64,000 nt of DNA from the NCBI RefSeq assembly GCF_020687765.1, contig NZ_JAJEWJ010000010.1, positions 1 through 64,000 on the forward strand, read 5' to 3'. Source of the DNA: Sphingobacterium sp. FBM7-1. Its GTDB lineage: Bacteria; Bacteroidota; Bacteroidia; Sphingobacteriales; Sphingobacteriaceae. Made by a program: the position numbers and the translations under genes. Below the pieces are notes generated by a model that was not told where the DNA came from, ran no database searches, and was given only the letters and a program-made list of their open reading frames with translations. Of the stretch, positions 31,445 to 40,777 are shown piece by piece. Positions within the stretch are counted from its first letter, which is position 1, and each line of letters opens with the position of its first letter.

Positions 31445-34003
31445 ATGAAAAGATTTTGGTGGTTGATAACATGGATAATAGGAGGGGCTCTTGGGGGATA
31501 TGCTCAAATGCCGGATAGCGTTTGGAATGCTATTTCACCCGAATATGATCAAGTTGGCCTGCTACACCGTTTTTGGTTAGGCGATAGCTACCGACAGTTA
31601 TATAATACCCCCGTTAAAATGCGCGTGACCGATCTTAGTCGTGAAAGAGGCGGACTACAGGTAGTGAAACTTGGTGGGGGCATGCAAACCCAATCGCTGC
31701 GTTTGGTGGATACGACGGGTAGGGAATGGGTATTGCGTTCCATCCAAAAATATCCGGAGCGGAGTTTACCGGAAAGTTTGCGAGAAACCATAGCTAGAGA
31801 TATTGTTCGGGATCAGATCGCGATTGCACATCCCTTTGGGGCATTGACGGTGCCTCCTTTTAATGAGGCTTTGCACATTCCCCATGCGGTACCCGAGCTG
31901 CTTTATGTTGGTGATGATCCGAGATTAGGTGAGCACCGTGATATGTTTAAAAACCGGGCTTATATGTTTGAGCCCCGTATGCCTTTTGAAGATAGCAAGA
32001 CTGATAATACCCTGAAGGTGATTCGCCAAGTGTTGGAAGATAACGATAAATGGGTAGATCAGAAACTAACACTTCGTGCACGTTTACTGGATTTTGTATT
32101 AGGCGATTGGGACCGGCATGAAGATAACTGGCGTTGGAATCCGGAAAACGAAGACGGCAAACGGATATATACGCCGGTGCCCCGGGACAGAGATAAAGTA
32201 TACTATAAAACTTCTGGCGTTTTTCCGGTTCTACTATCTTATCAATGGTTGAAGGCAAATGTACAACCTTTCGGGCCTAAAATACGGAATGTTGCCCACT
32301 GGAACTTCAATACACGGCATTTTGACCGGTTTTTTCTCAACCGTCTAGATAAAGGTGATTGGCAGGAAGAGGTGGGGATATTGCAGACGGTTTTAACCGA
32401 TTCTTTGATAGATGTGGCGATGCAGCAAATGCCCGACACAATTATTGCGCTTAGCGCGGATGAGTTAACCAGAAATATACGGGCTAGGAGAGACGGATTG
32501 GCGGAAACAGCGATGATATATTATCGTTCGTTAGCAGGGGTCGTTGATATACCGTTATCCGGTAAAAACGAATTTGTAGATGTGCGTTATCGAAAAGATG
32601 GTCGGATAACATTGGATGTACATAATAAGAAAAAAGACGGAACGGAAGGCCGCCGCCTCCTAAAGCGGACCTTCCTGCCCGAAGAGACCGATGAATTGCG
32701 GATATACGGCATCGATGGTCAAGATGTTTATAAACTTCGTGGAAGTGGTCGATCATCGATTAATCTTCGGATTATCGGTGGTCCCGGATACGATCAATTT
32801 ACCCGTACAGATCGTGTTCCAAAGGGAAATAAAATATGGCTGTACGAAAGTAAAGACACCGCTCTCAATTCGCTGTATAACATGGGCGCTGTCCGCATGC
32901 GATTAGGTCAAGACAGTGCGGTGCACGCGTATGCGTATGATAGTTTTGTGTATGACCGGAAGGGTTTTCTTTTTAACTTAAACTATGGTATGGATCGCGG
33001 ACTGATTCTTGGACTGGGCTACCTTATAGAGAATCAGGGGTTTCGAAAAAAGCCTTATGCTTACCGACACGAAATCTTAGCGAATTACCTTACCGAACGG
33101 GAGTCGTTTACGCTGAGCTATTCCGGAATTTTTAAAGAACTGGTCGGTAAACATGACTTGACGGTAGGTTTATCTTCTTTAGGTCCTCGAAATGTAAGCA
33201 ATTTTTTTGGCTATGGAAATAATACGGTCTATGATAAATCCCGCAACGGGATATCCTATTATCGCAATCGTTATGACGTGGTGGATTCGGATGTTTTCTT
33301 AGAACAACCAATAGGTCGTTCCTGGAAGGTATATTATGGACTATCCGCGCAATTGTATAGTAGTAAAGAACATAACAATCAAGGACGCTTTTTTGAGGAA
33401 TGGCATACACAGAATCCGGACGAGCCATTATACCGTGATGCCTTTTTTAGTGGATTAACGACAGGGTTTCAGTATGATAGCCGCGATAATATGGTCCAAC
33501 CTAAGAAAGGTGTATTTTGGTCGGCCCGCACAGGCTGGAAATCGGAGATCGGTGGTCAGGACAAACATCACCTGACTTTGAAAACTTCAATCAGCATGTT
33601 CAAATCAGTTTCCGATGACCGGCTGACGTTGGCCAACCGGACAGGCTTCGAAACAGTATGGGGTGATCCATACTTCTTTCAGCATATACAAATTGGAGGC
33701 GAGGAAAGTCTGCGCGGGTTTAACTCACGAAGATTTACGGGCAAAACTGCCTTATACAATAACTTCGAAAGTAGGGTAAAGCTTTTTAGCTTTGCATCTT
33801 ACTTGCTTCCGGGGACGCTCGGGGCTATCGGCTTTTACGACGTCGGCCGGGTGTGGATGACTGCAGAATCTTCATCGACTTGGCATATGGGGTATGGGGG
33901 TGGATTTTATTTTATGCCTGGTGATTTACTGCTTATCCAAGGGGTGTTGGGCTTCAGTAAAGAAGCGATATTGCCCTATCTTCGTGTAGGTTTATCGTTT
34001 TAA
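31445..34003 (+). CDS. Kinase-like domain fused to BamA/TamA-type outer-membrane barrel
   Basis: 852 residues. A signal peptide ends at about residue 20 (GGYAQ). Residues about 68-255 resemble an atypical kinase fold: a glycine-rich strand-turn (KLGGGMQTQSLRL, 75-87), a catalytic-loop-like DWDRHEDNW (221-229) and a metal-binding PRDRDKVY (246-253). The arrangement is that of HipA/FAM20-type kinases. A strand-rich linker follows, then a C-terminal barrel (about 510-852) with a terminal Phe and bacterial surface antigen-like features (GGEESLRGFNSRRF). It would sit in the outer membrane with the kinase-like part in the periplasm. It is the last gene of the operon. Confidence 0.7.
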   Translation: MKRFWWLITWIIGGALGGYAQMPDSVWNAISPEYDQVGLLHRFWLGDSYRQLYNTPVKMRVTDLSRERGGLQVVKLGGGMQTQSLRLVDTTGREWVLRSIQKYPERSLPESLRETIARDIVRDQIAIAHPFGALTVPPFNEALHIPHAVPELLYVGDDPRLGEHRDMFKNRAYMFEPRMPFEDSKTDNTLKVIRQVLEDNDKWVDQKLTLRARLLDFVLGDWDRHEDNWRWNPENEDGKRIYTPVPRDRDKVYYKTSGVFPVLLSYQWLKANVQPFGPKIRNVAHWNFNTRHFDRFFLNRLDKGDWQEEVGILQTVLTDSLIDVAMQQMPDTIIALSADELTRNIRARRDGLAETAMIYYRSLAGVVDIPLSGKNEFVDVRYRKDGRITLDVHNKKKDGTEGRRLLKRTFLPEETDELRIYGIDGQDVYKLRGSGRSSINLRIIGGPGYDQFTRTDRVPKGNKIWLYESKDTALNSLYNMGAVRMRLGQDSAVHAYAYDSFVYDRKGFLFNLNYGMDRGLILGLGYLIENQGFRKKPYAYRHEILANYLTERESFTLSYSGIFKELVGKHDLTVGLSSLGPRNVSNFFGYGNNTVYDKSRNGISYYRNRYDVVDSDVFLEQPIGRSWKVYYGLSAQLYSSKEHNNQGRFFEEWHTQNPDEPLYRDAFFSGLTTGFQYDSRDNMVQPKKGVFWSARTGWKSEIGGQDKHHLTLKTSISMFKSVSDDRLTLANRTGFETVWGDPYFFQHIQIGGEESLRGFNSRRFTGKTALYNNFESRVKLFSFASYLLPGTLGAIGFYDVGRVWMTAESSSTWHMGYGGGFYFMPGDLLLIQGVLGFSKEAILPYLRVGLSF

Positions 34004-34014
34004 AACCTCTTTGC

Positions 34015-35289
34015 TTATCGTTTCTTATTTCTTTTCGTCATCTTGGCCTTCACGCCGCTGCCATAATTGTGGGTTTTACTATTACTTTCTTTCTTCGCAT
34101 GAAATGCGCCTCCGCGTGAATCGTCTACTTCGTTTTTTTGTTTAGCATTATCGGACGGTCTGTAAATTATAAGATCATCCGGCAGTGGGATACTAGGTAT
34201 TTTCTTTCCTAATAACTGTTCTATCTTTTTAAGTTCTGGTAGTTCGATGTCTGTCGCAAAGGTGATCGCCATGGCTTCGTCATCTGAAGTCTTTAGCACA
34301 TGTTGCGCGAAGACATCCGTCTTTTCCGGTATCTCAAAATGGAATATAAACGGGATCCCACTTAGATCGATAGGTCCGCCTCCTTCGTTTGCTACGACGA
34401 GTATTCTACATTCGGGCGTTTGTTTAAACTCTTGTATATTATCAAAGCCTAAGTCATCATGAAAAAATGGATGCAATAGTGCAGCTTCTCCTTTTTGAAC
34501 ATGCAATCTTTGTATCAGATTGTGGGCCGTTAGCCGACTATTCACAAATAGAACTACTTTGTCAAATACGTCGGCGTCACGCATCAACAGATTCAGCAAA
34601 TTAATTTTTGTGGTAAAATTAGGAACTTCGTATAAGGCTAATTCCTGTGTTTGCATCGTTTCTTCTCCTAGCTCTTCTACCTCGATTACGGGAGCAAAAG
34701 GCATAAAGCCATCGATCATTACATGTAGTTTTTCATGCTCCACCGTACTAAAGGCCAAGTATTGAACTTTACCGCAGCTTTGAGCGAGTTCTCGTACGGT
34801 TGTTTGCATCCCCTGCTTCACGATCTCCTCGGCATCATCGATGATAAATGTCTGGATGCGGTTCAGATTGAGGCCTAATTTTAAATACACTGCCCGAGCT
34901 CGGGTTGGTGTGGCGACCACGATATCTACACCTCGTACTAGGTCTTCGATTTCCTCTTCCATACCACCGCTCGTTTTAAGTCCCATGATATGTAGATTCT
35001 TGTTTTTGCTAATGGTATGAAAGCGATCAATTATTTCGGTGATCTTATCTTCATTGGGTGCCAAAATTAAGACTTTGGGAGCCTCGTCTTGTGTGTATTT
35101 TAATCGCATCAATACGCCAAGTACATAGGTTGTGGTTTTGCCCGCTCCTTCTGGAGCAATGCCAATGATACTATGACCGCCGACGATACGGGTAAGGGAT
35201 TTTAATTGGAATTCCTTTGCGGTGAAATAGCCTAGATCGTTCATCGACGCATGAAGGCGTTTGCTAAGCTTTAATTTATCTAAAGACAC
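34015..35289 (-). CDS. Degenerate DEAD-box-like protein (pseudo-helicase)
   Basis: 424 residues, with the two RecA-like domains of DEAD-box proteins. Motif I is kept as APEGAGKTT (45-53), motif II is DDAE (151-154) instead of DEAD, and motif III appears as ST rather than SAT. The C-terminal domain lacks the GTDxxxRGxD and HRxGRxxR motifs: GGGPIDLSG and AQHVLKTSDD are found instead. ATP binding may remain, but coupling to RNA unwinding is doubtful. A basic tail ends in KAKMTKRNKKR. It could be a regulatory or assembly factor. The ORF is long and intact, so it is a gene under selection, not a pseudogene. Confidence 0.8.
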   Translation of the reverse strand: MSLDKLKLSKRLHASMNDLGYFTAKEFQLKSLTRIVGGHSIIGIAPEGAGKTTTYVLGVLMRLKYTQDEAPKVLILAPNEDKITEIIDRFHTISKNKNLHIMGLKTSGGMEEEIEDLVRGVDIVVATPTRARAVYLKLGLNLNRIQTFIIDDAEEIVKQGMQTTVRELAQSCGKVQYLAFSTVEHEKLHVMIDGFMPFAPVIEVEELGEETMQTQELALYEVPNFTTKINLLNLLMRDADVFDKVVLFVNSRLTAHNLIQRLHVQKGEAALLHPFFHDDLGFDNIQEFKQTPECRILVVANEGGGPIDLSGIPFIFHFEIPEKTDVFAQHVLKTSDDEAMAITFATDIELPELKKIEQLLGKKIPSIPLPDDLIIYRPSDNAKQKNEVDDSRGGAFHAKKESNSKTHNYGSGVKAKMTKRNKKR

Positions 35290-35318
35290 TGCTAAATAAT
35301 TAAATGAATACGAAGAGG

Positions 35319-35326
35319 CAAAGTTA
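35319..35326 (-). promoter_or_regulatory. -7 box of the pseudo-helicase gene
   Basis: TAACTTTG on the minus strand fits TAnnTTTG and lies 29 bases before the ATG at 35289. No clear -33 TTTG was seen. Confidence 0.45.
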
Positions 35327-35381
35327 ACTAAAATATAATTGGTGTTTTTCGTAATTTAGCACTATTGATACGATTACACAT

Positions 35382-37256
35382 ATGCTGAGAAAAACACAAA
35401 TGATAGCTGCCGCCATGTTATTTTCGACGACGGTGGCCGTAAGCCAGATGAAAGTTCGGGAAGAATTACCTGAAAAATATACTTGGAACCTCGCAGACCT
35501 CTATGCTACAGATGCGGTCTGGAAGGAAAAAAAAGACCAACTACAACAGCAAATGCAGGAGATCGCTTCCTACAAAGGACGACTTACGCAGTCGGCTTCT
35601 GTACTATTGGAAGCATTGGAACTCCATAACACACTGGTTAAAGAAATGGTGCGGCTTTCTTCTTATGCATCCATGAAGTCGGATCAAGATACCCGTGTGA
35701 CAAAATACGCTGGTATGAAACAGGAAGTACAGCAGCTTTTTTCAGAATATGGTGCATTGACATCGTTCCTCGAACCCGAACTATTAACCTTGAAGGAAGA
35801 GCAGCTTCGCGCTATGTACGCACAAAGCAAAGGGCTGGCAACGTACCAGTTCTACCTGGACGATTTACTCCGGAAGCGTGCTCACCGTGGTTCGGAAGAG
35901 GTCGAAAAGGTGTTGGCTTATTCATCTCTGATGTCTGGAAATGCAGAGAATATTTTTAGCACTTTTTCGAATGCGGAGTTTCCTTATCCCGAAATTGATA
36001 TAAAAGGCGAGCGCGTAAAGCTAAATATGGCCAATTTTGCTTTGTATAGAGCTAGCGAAGACCGGGAAGTTAGACGGCAAGTTTTTAATAGCTTTTTTGG
36101 AGAACTAAATGCGTTTCAGCAGACTTTCGGAGCACAGCTATACGGAAATATCAATGCTGCGTTATTTTTAACCAAATCCAGAAATTACGAAAGTACGTTG
36201 GCGCGCGCCTTGGATAGCGACCATATCCCTACCGGTGTGTTTCATAATCTGATCAGAAATGTAAATGGGAATCTAGAAACTTTTCACCGATACCTGAATT
36301 TAAGGAAGCGTATGATGGGGGTAGATACCTTACACTATTACGACTTATACGCACCACTCGTGGAAGAAGTCGATTTAGCCTACACCGTAGAAGAGGCTGT
36401 GGAAAATATTTTACAATCGCTGCGCCCATTAGGAACGGATTATATGGCGGTGTCAGCGCGGGCGTTTAATGAAAGATGGATTGATATGTATCCTAACGAA
36501 GGCAAAAGGTCCGGCGCATACTCCAATGGGTCGGCCTATGACGTGCATCCGTATATACTGATGAATTACAACGGTAAGTATAATGATATGTCTACTTTGA
36601 CTCACGAGTTGGGTCACACAATGCACAGCTACCTGACCAATGAAAAGCAGCACTTTGTCAATGCTAATTATTCGATTTTCGTAGCCGAAGTTGCCTCTAC
36701 TTTAAACGAAGAGTTGCTGAACGATTATATGTTACAGCAAATTAAAGACGATAAGGTTCGATTAGCGATTCTAGGGAACTATCTGGAAGGGGCCAAAGGA
36801 ACTTTATTTCGCCAGACGCAGTTTGCAGAGTTCGAATCGATAATCCATGAAAAAGTTGCTCAAGGGGAAGCGCTAACAGGGGAAGATTTTGATAAGTTGT
36901 ATTTGGACTTAACCAGACGTTATTACGGGCACGATAATAATATTTGTATAGTGGATGATCATGTTAAATCCGAATGGTCCTATATTCCACATTTTTATTA
37001 TAATTTCTATGTATACCAGTATGCTACCTCGTTCACAGCCTCTACTGCACTTTCCGAAAAAGTGCTTAAAGGCAGTGAAGAGGATCGCAAAAATTATCTT
37101 AATTTCCTCGCTTCGGGAAGTACTAAATACCCGGTGGATTTACTGATAGATGCTGGTGTTGATATGAACACCTCTGCCCCCTTTGATCTCACGATGGATA
37201 AAATCAATGCCGTAATCACTGAGATGGAAAACATCCTTACCAGAATGGGGAAATAA
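35382..37256 (+). CDS. pepF: Oligoendopeptidase F (M3B zinc peptidase)
   Basis: 624 residues. A possible signal region (MIAAAMLFSTTVAVSQ) precedes the mature start, so the enzyme may be periplasmic. The zinc motif HELGH at residues 408-412 (in THELGHTMHSYL) and a second glutamate in the following EVASTLNE complete the gluzincin site. The N-terminal helical domain (ELPEKYTWNLADLYATD) is usual for PepF. It cleaves oligopeptides of about 7-17 residues. It is divergent from the pseudo-helicase and convergent with a Gfo/Idh gene (7 bases between stops). Confidence 0.94.
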   Translation: MLRKTQMIAAAMLFSTTVAVSQMKVREELPEKYTWNLADLYATDAVWKEKKDQLQQQMQEIASYKGRLTQSASVLLEALELHNTLVKEMVRLSSYASMKSDQDTRVTKYAGMKQEVQQLFSEYGALTSFLEPELLTLKEEQLRAMYAQSKGLATYQFYLDDLLRKRAHRGSEEVEKVLAYSSLMSGNAENIFSTFSNAEFPYPEIDIKGERVKLNMANFALYRASEDREVRRQVFNSFFGELNAFQQTFGAQLYGNINAALFLTKSRNYESTLARALDSDHIPTGVFHNLIRNVNGNLETFHRYLNLRKRMMGVDTLHYYDLYAPLVEEVDLAYTVEEAVENILQSLRPLGTDYMAVSARAFNERWIDMYPNEGKRSGAYSNGSAYDVHPYILMNYNGKYNDMSTLTHELGHTMHSYLTNEKQHFVNANYSIFVAEVASTLNEELLNDYMLQQIKDDKVRLAILGNYLEGAKGTLFRQTQFAEFESIIHEKVAQGEALTGEDFDKLYLDLTRRYYGHDNNICIVDDHVKSEWSYIPHFYYNFYVYQYATSFTASTALSEKVLKGSEEDRKNYLNFLASGSTKYPVDLLIDAGVDMNTSAPFDLTMDKINAVITEMENILTRMGK

Positions 37257-37263
37257 TGGCGCG

Positions 37264-38307
37264 TTAGAGTTCGATAATGCTGGCATCTGGCGCCTGTAAA
37301 GACGTGATCTGCCATTTTATGTGATCCAGTGTTATTGGATATGCGGCACCGTTGCGCAAACTATTATATACTGCTTCGAATAGCAGATTATAGTCGCCTT
37401 TTTGTGCAGGAAGTGTGGTGGTATTTTTCTCGCCGTTACTTCCCACGGTGGTGAGTTTGGCTTCACTTCCTTCGGGTTCGATTCCATACTCTGGTGCGGT
37501 AGGCAGCATGCCACCGATGAGCTGACGCTCTTGTACGTCCGCCATAGGCTTTACGAAAGAGCCTTCAGATCCGTGAACAACAAAGGCGGGCAGAGGATCG
37601 GGTACAAGGAGACTTCCGGTCAAAAATACTTGTAGATTATCGGGATAAATTAAATGAAAATTAAAGTAATCAGGCACCTGGGATTTGGGTCTATTGATGG
37701 CTGTTGTTTTGATGATTTTATGGGGCTTTCCGAAAAGTGCAAACGCTTGATCTAATAAGTGCGGACCAAGATCATAGGCAACACCGCTTGAAATATATTG
37801 GCTGTTTTCTTTGAACTCTTTAGGCCCTAAAGTCGTATTATAACGATCAAAACGGAAGTGTGCCTCGATAATTTTTCCGAGTTGGCCACTTTCGACAATC
37901 GCTTTCATTTGCATATAGTGACTGTCATAACGTCTATTTTGGTAGAAAAATATCTGTTTACCGGTCTTGTCGCTTAGTTCGGCCAAAGCCTGTAATTGAT
38001 CTAGATTATCTACGGCAGGTTTTTCGACCAGCACATGTTTACCGCTTTCCAGTGCGGCTTTCGCATAGTCGAAATGGGTATAATTTGGCGTATTCACAAT
38101 AACTAGCTCTATATTATCGTCGGCTAGCAAATCGTCCACACGGTCATAACTTTTTACGTCTGCATAAATATCCTTTGCCGCTTTCTTCGTTCTTTCTACG
38201 ACTGCTGTGAATTCAAAATGGTCATTGGTATGGATAAAAGGTGCGTGAAAAACACGTCCTGACATGCCGAAGCTTAAGATGCCTGTATTAATTTTTTGTT
38301 TTTCCAT
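37264..38307 (-). CDS. Gfo/Idh/MocA-family oxidoreductase (cytoplasmic)
   Basis: 347 residues, no signal peptide. The Rossmann start is GILSFGMSGRVFHAPFI, with the catalytic VEKPAV (Lys of EKP) near residue 93-98 and the YDLGPHLLDQAFALFGKP substrate-domain signature. Similar to the YhhX type. It is unrelated in signal and context to the exported oxidoreductase at 15520. Substrate unknown. Confidence 0.9.
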   Translation of the reverse strand: MEKQKINTGILSFGMSGRVFHAPFIHTNDHFEFTAVVERTKKAAKDIYADVKSYDRVDDLLADDNIELVIVNTPNYTHFDYAKAALESGKHVLVEKPAVDNLDQLQALAELSDKTGKQIFFYQNRRYDSHYMQMKAIVESGQLGKIIEAHFRFDRYNTTLGPKEFKENSQYISSGVAYDLGPHLLDQAFALFGKPHKIIKTTAINRPKSQVPDYFNFHLIYPDNLQVFLTGSLLVPDPLPAFVVHGSEGSFVKPMADVQERQLIGGMLPTAPEYGIEPEGSEAKLTTVGSNGEKNTTTLPAQKGDYNLLFEAVYNSLRNGAAYPITLDHIKWQITSLQAPDASIIEL

Positions 38308-38502
38308 TCTATGTTAATGTTTAATAGCGTGCGGTTCGTCACATTGTGGACTTCCGTCGAATAAACATATTAAATTTCGTCGTCTTTACCAAGGTTTTGT
38401 CGCTAATCCGACGATTTAACTTTCGGAAAACTTTTGTGGGTGTCAGGCGTTCTTTTGTAGGGATAACCGATTGGATTAGAGGAATAACTAAAATAATTTA
38501 CC

Positions 38503-40629
38503 ATGACACACGGAGAGAACAACAAAACTAACGATCTACTGAAGAATACAGTGACCAGTGGCGGTAAATCGATGACCACTGATCAAGGACTGCATATCAA
38601 TGACGACGCCAACACGTTAAAAGCAGGGGAACGCGGAGCTTCTTTATTAGAAGATTTTATTCTACGGGAGAAAATTACACATTTCGATCATGAGCGTATT
38701 CCTGAACGTATTGTACACGCGCGTGGTTCGGGTGCCCACGGTTATTTTGAATTGTATGAAGATATGAGCGCATACACGCGTGCAAAGATTTTTACAGATA
38801 CAGCAAACCGCACGCCCGTGTTTGTGCGATTTTCAACAGTGGCGGGGAATAAAGGTTCAGGGGATTTAGCGCGAGATATTCGAGGCTTCGCTGTCAAGTT
38901 TTATACCCAAGAAGGGATTTTTGATTTGGTGGGGAACAATACCCCCGTGTTTTTTATTCAGGATGCGATGAAATTCCCGGATATCGTACATGCAGTAAAA
39001 CCCGAACCCGATTGGGAGATTCCGCAAGCAGCGTCCGCTCACGACACATTTTATGATTTTATTTCCTTAGCAACAGAGGCATTGCATAATCATATGTGGG
39101 CTATGAGTGATAGAGGGATTCCTCGGAGTTACCGTATGATGGAAGGTTTTGGCATCCATACTTTTCGTTTAGTCAACGAGCAGGGCGGATCGCATTTCGT
39201 TAAATTTCATTGGAAGCCCAAATTGGGTGTTCATTCGGTGACTTGGGACGAAGCTGTAAAAATCAATGGAGCTGACCCCGATTTCCATCGCCGCGATCTA
39301 TGGGAAGCAATCGAAGCTGGGCATTTTCCGGAATGGGAGCTGGGCGTACAGATCATTCCGGCCGAAGATGAGCACAAATATGAGTTTGATCTTTTGGATG
39401 CGACGAAGTTTGTGCCGGAAGAGCTGGTGCCGGTAAAAATTATCGGGAAGATGACATTAAACCGTAATCCGGACAATTTTTTTGCCGAAACCGAACAGGT
39501 TGCTTTTCATCCGGGGCATATAGTGCCGGGTATTGATTTTACGAATGACCCTTTACTACAAGGTCGTCTTTTCTCTTATACAGATACGCAACTATCTCGT
39601 TTAGGCGGTCCGAATTTTCCAGAAATCCCAATCAACCGCCCGGTTAATGACGTGCGGAATAATCATCGGGATGCCTTGATGCGCATGACGATCAACAAAG
39701 GTAAAACAAATTACTTCCCGAATACGTTAGGGGGTGGTTGCCCGTATTTATCAAAGATGGCGGAGGGAGGGTTTACCTCTTTCGAGGAACGCATAGATGG
39801 CAGGAAGATACGCGATCGCAGTGCTAGTTTTAGTGATCATTTCTCGCAACCTGCCTTATTTTTTAGAAGTTTAACAGAATGGGAGCAACGGCACATGATT
39901 GATGCGTATGCGTTTGAACTTGGGAAATGTATACATGATACTATTAAGCAACGGATGCTGTGGCTTATGTCCCAAATAGATGATCGTCTGGCCATGGCGG
40001 TGGCGAGTAAACTTGGGTTGGCTATACCCACCGATATCGAACGGCCTATAAACCAAAATATCGGCGCCGATGCGGATCTGGATAAATATGAACCATCGGT
40101 AGCTAAACGTTATCTGGAAAAATCAGAAGCGCTCAGTCAACAACGACTTCCTGCTACTACTATAGCAGGTAGAAAAATTGCGGTGTTAGTGGCGGATGGA
40201 TTCGATGGGGTAGCGCTACAGAAAATGAAGATGTATCTCGAAGAGTTAAAACATGTCCAATTTCAGCTTATCGCACCGCATGGTGGTACGGTACGTTGTG
40301 CCGATAATATCGAACATTTGGTAGATGCCGCCCTAATGACAACGGAGAGTGTGCTTTTCGACGCATTGTATATCCCAGGAGGTGTCAACAGTATAGCTGC
40401 GTTGACGCGAGAAGGAAAAGTGTTTAAGTTCATAAACGAAGCACTAAAACATTGTAAGGTAATAGCTTTTGATGGTGAAGCGGAGGAACTTTTTCAGCTT
40501 TCTGCGGCGAAAGACTTTGTCGGTGATGAGGCGATTCTATTGAACGAATCTCCGGAACAGTTTGCCGGTGCGTTGGCAAAACATCGGAATTGGCTAAGGG
40601 AACCCAATACCCTGCACATTGCGGTGTGA
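38503..40629 (+). CDS. katE: Large-subunit catalase with C-terminal DJ-1-like domain (HPII type)
   Basis: 708 residues, which puts it in the large clade-2 catalases. The catalytic His is in [12 protein letters not shown] and the Asn in [11 protein letters not shown]. The heme-ligand Tyr lies in [15 protein letters not shown]-terminal glutamine amidotransferase/DJ-1-like domain begins near residue 555 ([12 protein letters not shown]). It detoxifies hydrogen peroxide. The longer N-terminal tail (about 30 polar residues) is usual. The downstream region contains a short palindrome at 40715-40733. Confidence 0.95.
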   Translation: MTHGENNKTNDLLKNTVTSGGKSMTTDQGLHINDDANTLKAGERGASLLEDFILREKITHFDHERIPERIVHARGSGAHGYFELYEDMSAYTRAKIFTDTANRTPVFVRFSTVAGNKGSGDLARDIRGFAVKFYTQEGIFDLVGNNTPVFFIQDAMKFPDIVHAVKPEPDWEIPQAASAHDTFYDFISLATEALHNHMWAMSDRGIPRSYRMMEGFGIHTFRLVNEQGGSHFVKFHWKPKLGVHSVTWDEAVKINGADPDFHRRDLWEAIEAGHFPEWELGVQIIPAEDEHKYEFDLLDATKFVPEELVPVKIIGKMTLNRNPDNFFAETEQVAFHPGHIVPGIDFTNDPLLQGRLFSYTDTQLSRLGGPNFPEIPINRPVNDVRNNHRDALMRMTINKGKTNYFPNTLGGGCPYLSKMAEGGFTSFEERIDGRKIRDRSASFSDHFSQPALFFRSLTEWEQRHMIDAYAFELGKCIHDTIKQRMLWLMSQIDDRLAMAVASKLGLAIPTDIERPINQNIGADADLDKYEPSVAKRYLEKSEALSQQRLPATTIAGRKIAVLVADGFDGVALQKMKMYLEELKHVQFQLIAPHGGTVRCADNIEHLVDAALMTTESVLFDALYIPGGVNSIAALTREGKVFKFINEALKHCKVIAFDGEAEELFQLSAAKDFVGDEAILLNESPEQFAGALAKHRNWLREPNTLHIAV

Positions 40630-40714
40630 CAGTGGTTTTTTAAAGGATTGATTTTTCGCCGAGACGCGACAGTATGCAAAGATTTTATGGATATACGTAA
40701 ATTTTCTATCAAAA

Positions 40715-40733
40715 ACCGATTGTTATAATCGGT
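40715..40733. promoter_or_regulatory. Short palindrome between katE and the sialidase-like gene
   Basis: ACCGATT, 5-base spacer, AATCGGT, followed by a moderately T-rich stretch. It may be the katE terminator or an operator for the next gene; the T run is weak, so the function is open. Confidence 0.4.
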
Positions 40734-40777
40734 ATGTTTGTTAGGATTATAAATCTTGATCAGAAAATTTTTAATGT

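Noticed and set aside
31445..32260. HipA-type toxin
   Set aside because: The kinase-like motifs are similar, but the signal peptide and C-terminal outer-membrane barrel do not fit a cytoplasmic toxin.
36955..37146. Plus-strand frame of 63 residues inside pepF
   Set aside because: Shadow of the real gene in another frame.
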